A stretch of 7,113 nucleotides of DNA from Clostridia bacterium (GTDB lineage: Bacteria > Bacillota > Clostridia > Christensenellales > Aristaeellaceae): the NCBI GenBank assembly GCA_024404275.1, contig JAKSQG010000096.1, positions 1-7,113 on the forward strand. Reading direction: 5' to 3'. This document shows, one piece after another, positions 7,094 to 7,113 of the stretch. Below the pieces are notes generated by a model. It saw nothing but the letters and a program-made list of their open reading frames with translations. It ran no database searches and was not told where the DNA came from. A program made the position numbers and the translations under genes. The first letter of the stretch is position 1; each line of letters starts with the position of its first letter.

Positions 7094-7113
7094 ACCCCAC
7101 CCGAGAAAAGGCA

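Overview
The window holds three protein-coding genes from what looks like a GC-rich, Gram-positive, anaerobic (Clostridia-like) bacterium. The evidence is strong AGGAG-type ribosome binding sites, the clostridial form of the ApbE motif (DPDTLMPA), an RnfG-like multi-domain FMN-binding protein and a Firmicutes-style Mfd. The taxon is an inference; no rRNA or tRNA gene is present.

Left part, minus strand: a two-gene operon read right to left. apbE (2231-3268) encodes an exported FAD:protein FMN transferase. After a 48-base gap comes a large membrane-anchored protein (2182 down to the left edge, 3' end missing) with six FMN-binding domains, each carrying a Thr in a [S/T/A][G/A]AT flavin-attachment motif. 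ApbE probably attaches FMN to these domains outside the membrane, giving a multi-flavin electron-transfer chain. Two of the domains lie in a 309-bp tandem duplication (491-799 and 800-1108) whose copies differ at one synonymous base.

Middle (3269-3574): a divergent intergenic region with a convincing sigma-A-type promoter on each strand, two short palindromes, a short direct repeat, and GC-rich hairpins in the mfd leader.

Right part, plus strand: a full-length mfd (transcription-repair coupling factor, 3575-7039, 1155 codons including the stop). It is interrupted by three in-frame TAG codons (15, 303 and 734) and by no TAA, TGA or frameshift. The third TAG lies inside helicase motif II (DE-TAG-QRFG), where the Mfd family has Glu and the related RecG has Gln. 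All domains and motifs are intact on both sides of every TAG, a strong promoter and ribosome binding site precede the gene, and it ends in TGA, as does apbE. The best reading is that TAG is a sense codon in this organism, most likely Gln (Glu second). This is the most important observation in the window. A long hairpin without a T-tract follows mfd.
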